The notes beneath the pieces were generated by a model. That model had not been told where the DNA came from and made no database searches. It worked only from the letters and a program-made list of their open reading frames with translations. A program made the translations under genes and the position numbers. This document shows, piece after piece, positions 62,235 through 64,000 of a DNA stretch of 64,000 bases (positions are counted from its first letter, which is position 1; each line of letters starts with the position of its first letter). Source of the stretch: Lachnospiraceae bacterium (GTDB taxonomy: Bacteria > Bacillota > Clostridia > Lachnospirales > Lachnospiraceae); contig CAJTGD010000010.1 in assembly GCA_910575475.1 (NCBI GenBank), positions 62,001-126,000 on the forward strand, given 5' to 3'.

Positions 62235-62915
62235 CTACTCTGCCGCCGGATACTCGTTGCAGAGCAGCCGGTACGCCGGTTCATCCTCTTCGATGGCCGG
62301 GAACCGTCCGATGGGCTCGTAGAACCGGTTGTCGTTTTCGTCGTCATTGCACATGGAGACCTCTCCCAAAAGAACCGCCCCGGTGCCCTCTTCCACATGG
62401 AAATCGTGGTACATATAGGGATAGACCGTGATGCTCTCCCCCGGCTGCAGCCGAACCTGAGTTCCTGCAGGCACGGTAAACTCCCTGCCGTCGCAGTTCA
62501 CCTTCACGTCGGTATCCGCAAACTCCCCATTTTCCGTGGAATTGTAAACCGTGATCAGGACATTGCCGCCGCCCCGGTTGATGATATCCTCCATCTTATT
62601 CCAGTGGAAATGCATGGGCGCCATCTGGCCTTCCTTGACCATCAAGAGCTTTTCCGCGTAGGTTTTCGTATATTTGTCATTTTTAAGATTTCCGTTCCGC
62701 AGGGTGATCAGCGCAAATCCTACCTGGTCAAATTTTCCAAGTCCGTAATCTGTGATATCCCATCCCAGCATGTTGTCGCGGATCTCATCGTATTCGTGAT
62801 TCTTCTCCGCCCAATCCCCGGGCGTCCATTTACAGAATGGGGGCAGCTCAAAACCGTGCTCCTTGATTAACGCTTCCATGCCTTTGATGGCCTGGTTGAT
62901 CTCACTTCTTTTCAT
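62235..62915 (-). CDS. D-lyxose ketol-isomerase family sugar isomerase
   Basis: This 226-residue cupin-fold enzyme interconverts D-lyxose/D-xylulose and D-mannose/D-fructose in characterised members. The metal ligands are in PMHFHWNKMEDIINRGG (two His, Glu) and YMYHDFHVEEG (His). KRSEINQAIKGMEALIKEHG starts the family. ATG 62915 is preceded by GGAGCGATGG; the longer frame to 62993 adds a Cys-rich stretch without a ribosome site. Beside a beta-mannosidase, conversion of released mannose to fructose is the likely role. Confidence 0.88.
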   Translation of the reverse strand: MKRSEINQAIKGMEALIKEHGFELPPFCKWTPGDWAEKNHEYDEIRDNMLGWDITDYGLGKFDQVGFALITLRNGNLKNDKYTKTYAEKLLMVKEGQMAPMHFHWNKMEDIINRGGGNVLITVYNSTENGEFADTDVKVNCDGREFTVPAGTQVRLQPGESITVYPYMYHDFHVEEGTGAVLLGEVSMCNDDENDNRFYEPIGRFPAIEEDEPAYRLLCNEYPAAE

Positions 62916-63023
62916 TGTTCCATCGCTCCTCTCGCATGATTCACCGCTCCCGCATGTCTCAGCGGAAGCGGCGCATTTACAGTTGTTTTTCACGGCCGGG
63001 CCGGCCGCTTATAAGAAACAGCT

Positions 63024-64000
63024 TTACTTTCCGTCTTTCCATTCATCAATCTGGCTCTGCATCTCGTCGATCACATCCTGCACGCCGGTTGCCTCCAGCT
63101 TCTTCTGAAGCTGCGGAAGGTATTCCTCCGGGTCCACGCTTCCTGTATACAGGGATTTTCCAAATTCATCCAGGACATTCCGAAAGCCCGCTACCTGGGT
63201 GCTGACCGGGTCCAGGTTGAAGTCGAATCCAAAGGACGGCGCTTCCTCGGAGGCATCGTTGAACTCCTTGAAGGTTGCCCATTTGTCCAGCGGCTCGTTA
63301 TCTAATACATAGGTGTTGAAAAGTCCTCCCTGCACCCAGTAAGGCACAGAATAGTCTTTTTTCGCCGCTTCGTCCAGCTTAATCTTGAAGTCATAGACGT
63401 AGTCTTTTCCCTCTGCAGCCTCGACCTCGGATGCGTCCGGCTCCGCCTTCTCCCAGTGTACGCCTTCGATTCCGTAGTTCAGCAGGTTCCGCAGATATTC
63501 GTCGGTGTTGATCAGGTTGAGCAGTGCAACTGCTTTTTCGGGATGCTCGGAATTTTTGTTGACAGCCGTCAGCGCCCCTCTGGCAGAAGCATTGGTGATC
63601 TTCGTATCCATGATCTGGGTAGCCACCACTTCATACCCCAGGTCCTTGCCCCAGATCAGCTCCGCGTATGGCTGGCCGTCGCCCTTTGTGACAAACCGCT
63701 TGATGGATTTGTCGTCGGAAGCGGTAGCCGCGTCCTTGTTGATATAGCCTTCCAGATAATATTTGCGCATGGTTGCAAGCGTGGACTTCATTTTCTCGGT
63801 TTCGAAAACATTTTTCACGGTCAGAGAATCGTCTCCGTATTCGATGCCCACCGGGTCCTGGATCTTATCCATATATGTAGGCGCCGTATAGTCCTTGGTC
63901 AGATACAGCGGCACCACATCCGGCTCTTTCTCCTTGATCAGCTTAAGCCAGGGCTCCAGGTCTTCCAGAGAATGAATCTCTTCATATGGAATGTCGTATT
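63024..64000 (-). CDS. ABC transporter substrate-binding protein (partial)
   Basis: The C-terminal 324 codons are present; the gene runs off the window end, so the signal peptide is not seen. The frame continues above 63917 as PYEEIHSLEDLEPWLKLIKE. TVKNVFETEKMKSTLATMRK and the DUF3502-like end (AGFRNVLDEFGKSLYTGSVD, then QLQKKLEATGVQDVIDEMQS) match LipO/YtcQ-type binding proteins. It presumably delivers mannosides to permeases encoded upstream, outside this window. The gene is followed by the isomerase and beta-mannosidase in one direction. Confidence 0.88.
   Translation of the reverse strand, partial: YDIPYEEIHSLEDLEPWLKLIKEKEPDVVPLYLTKDYTAPTYMDKIQDPVGIEYGDDSLTVKNVFETEKMKSTLATMRKYYLEGYINKDAATASDDKSIKRFVTKGDGQPYAELIWGKDLGYEVVATQIMDTKITNASARGALTAVNKNSEHPEKAVALLNLINTDEYLRNLLNYGIEGVHWEKAEPDASEVEAAEGKDYVYDFKIKLDEAAKKDYSVPYWVQGGLFNTYVLDNEPLDKWATFKEFNDASEEAPSFGFDFNLDPVSTQVAGFRNVLDEFGKSLYTGSVDPEEYLPQLQKKLEATGVQDVIDEMQSQIDEWKDGK

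Overview
This window looks like a chromosomal segment from a gut-type member of the Clostridia, most likely Lachnospiraceae. The evidence is the strong AGGAGG-type ribosome binding sites, TTGACA/TATAAT-like promoters, many glycan-use operons with GPH or ABC importers, YesM/YesN-type two-component regulators, and family-specific small proteins. The assignment rests on gene content; no rRNA or other marker gene is present, so genus cannot be given. Most catabolic genes are moderately GC-rich. Several islands (about 14.1-14.8 kb, 34.5-35.4 kb and 45.2-48.5 kb) are clearly AT-richer and carry defence, toxin or orphan genes.

Layout. 0-2.2 kb: end of an ABC exporter operon. 2.2-3.6 kb: a repeat-rich intergenic region and a coiled-coil protein with 45-bp in-frame tandem repeats. 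3.7-11.8 kb (minus strand): a glycoside operon with an AraC regulator, GPH symporter, nucleoside-hydrolase-like protein, ROK kinase resembling beta-glucoside kinase, GH1 6-phospho-beta-glucosidase and a GH78-like rhamnosidase. Together these could form a PTS-independent route for rhamnosyl-beta-glucosides. 11.9-16.4 kb: a TetR regulator, two MATE exporters and a PBECR4-like gene broken by one amber codon. 16.8-18.0 kb: an AAA/DUF4143 ATPase. 18.1-26.8 kb: a complete two-component, ABC importer and GH31 system. 27.2-30.0 kb: a DUF134-NifX fusion, a hemerythrin and a lipoprotein. 30.1-32.1 kb: remnants of a BlaI/BlaR1 pair abutting a 5'-truncated acetolactate synthase. 32.4-38.7 kb: small regulators and enzymes, a uracil permease and a TIM-barrel isomerase. 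38.8-42.7 kb: hypB, hypA and a 902-residue iron-sulfur flavoprotein.

43-59.5 kb is a zone of heavy decay and exchange. It holds a frameshifted acetyltransferase, an XRE/HipA-like pair with the toxin gene broken, a DUF4365 protein, a type I restriction-modification scar (start of hsdR joined to the end of hsdS), and an intact Fic toxin with a fused DinJ/VbhA-like antitoxin. It also holds a decayed sugar locus (LacI, AraC, oxidoreductase, GPH transporter and isomerase, all broken) with an intact RelB/YafQ-type pair inside it, and an intact MerR-ABC efflux operon. The last part (59.6-64 kb) is a beta-mannoside operon: GH2 beta-mannosidase, D-lyxose/mannose-type isomerase and a solute-binding protein that runs off the window.

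At least four families of short dispersed palindromic repeats lie between genes, several of them at the edges of truncated genes. No tRNA, rRNA, CRISPR array, insertion sequence with an intact transposase, or prophage was seen.
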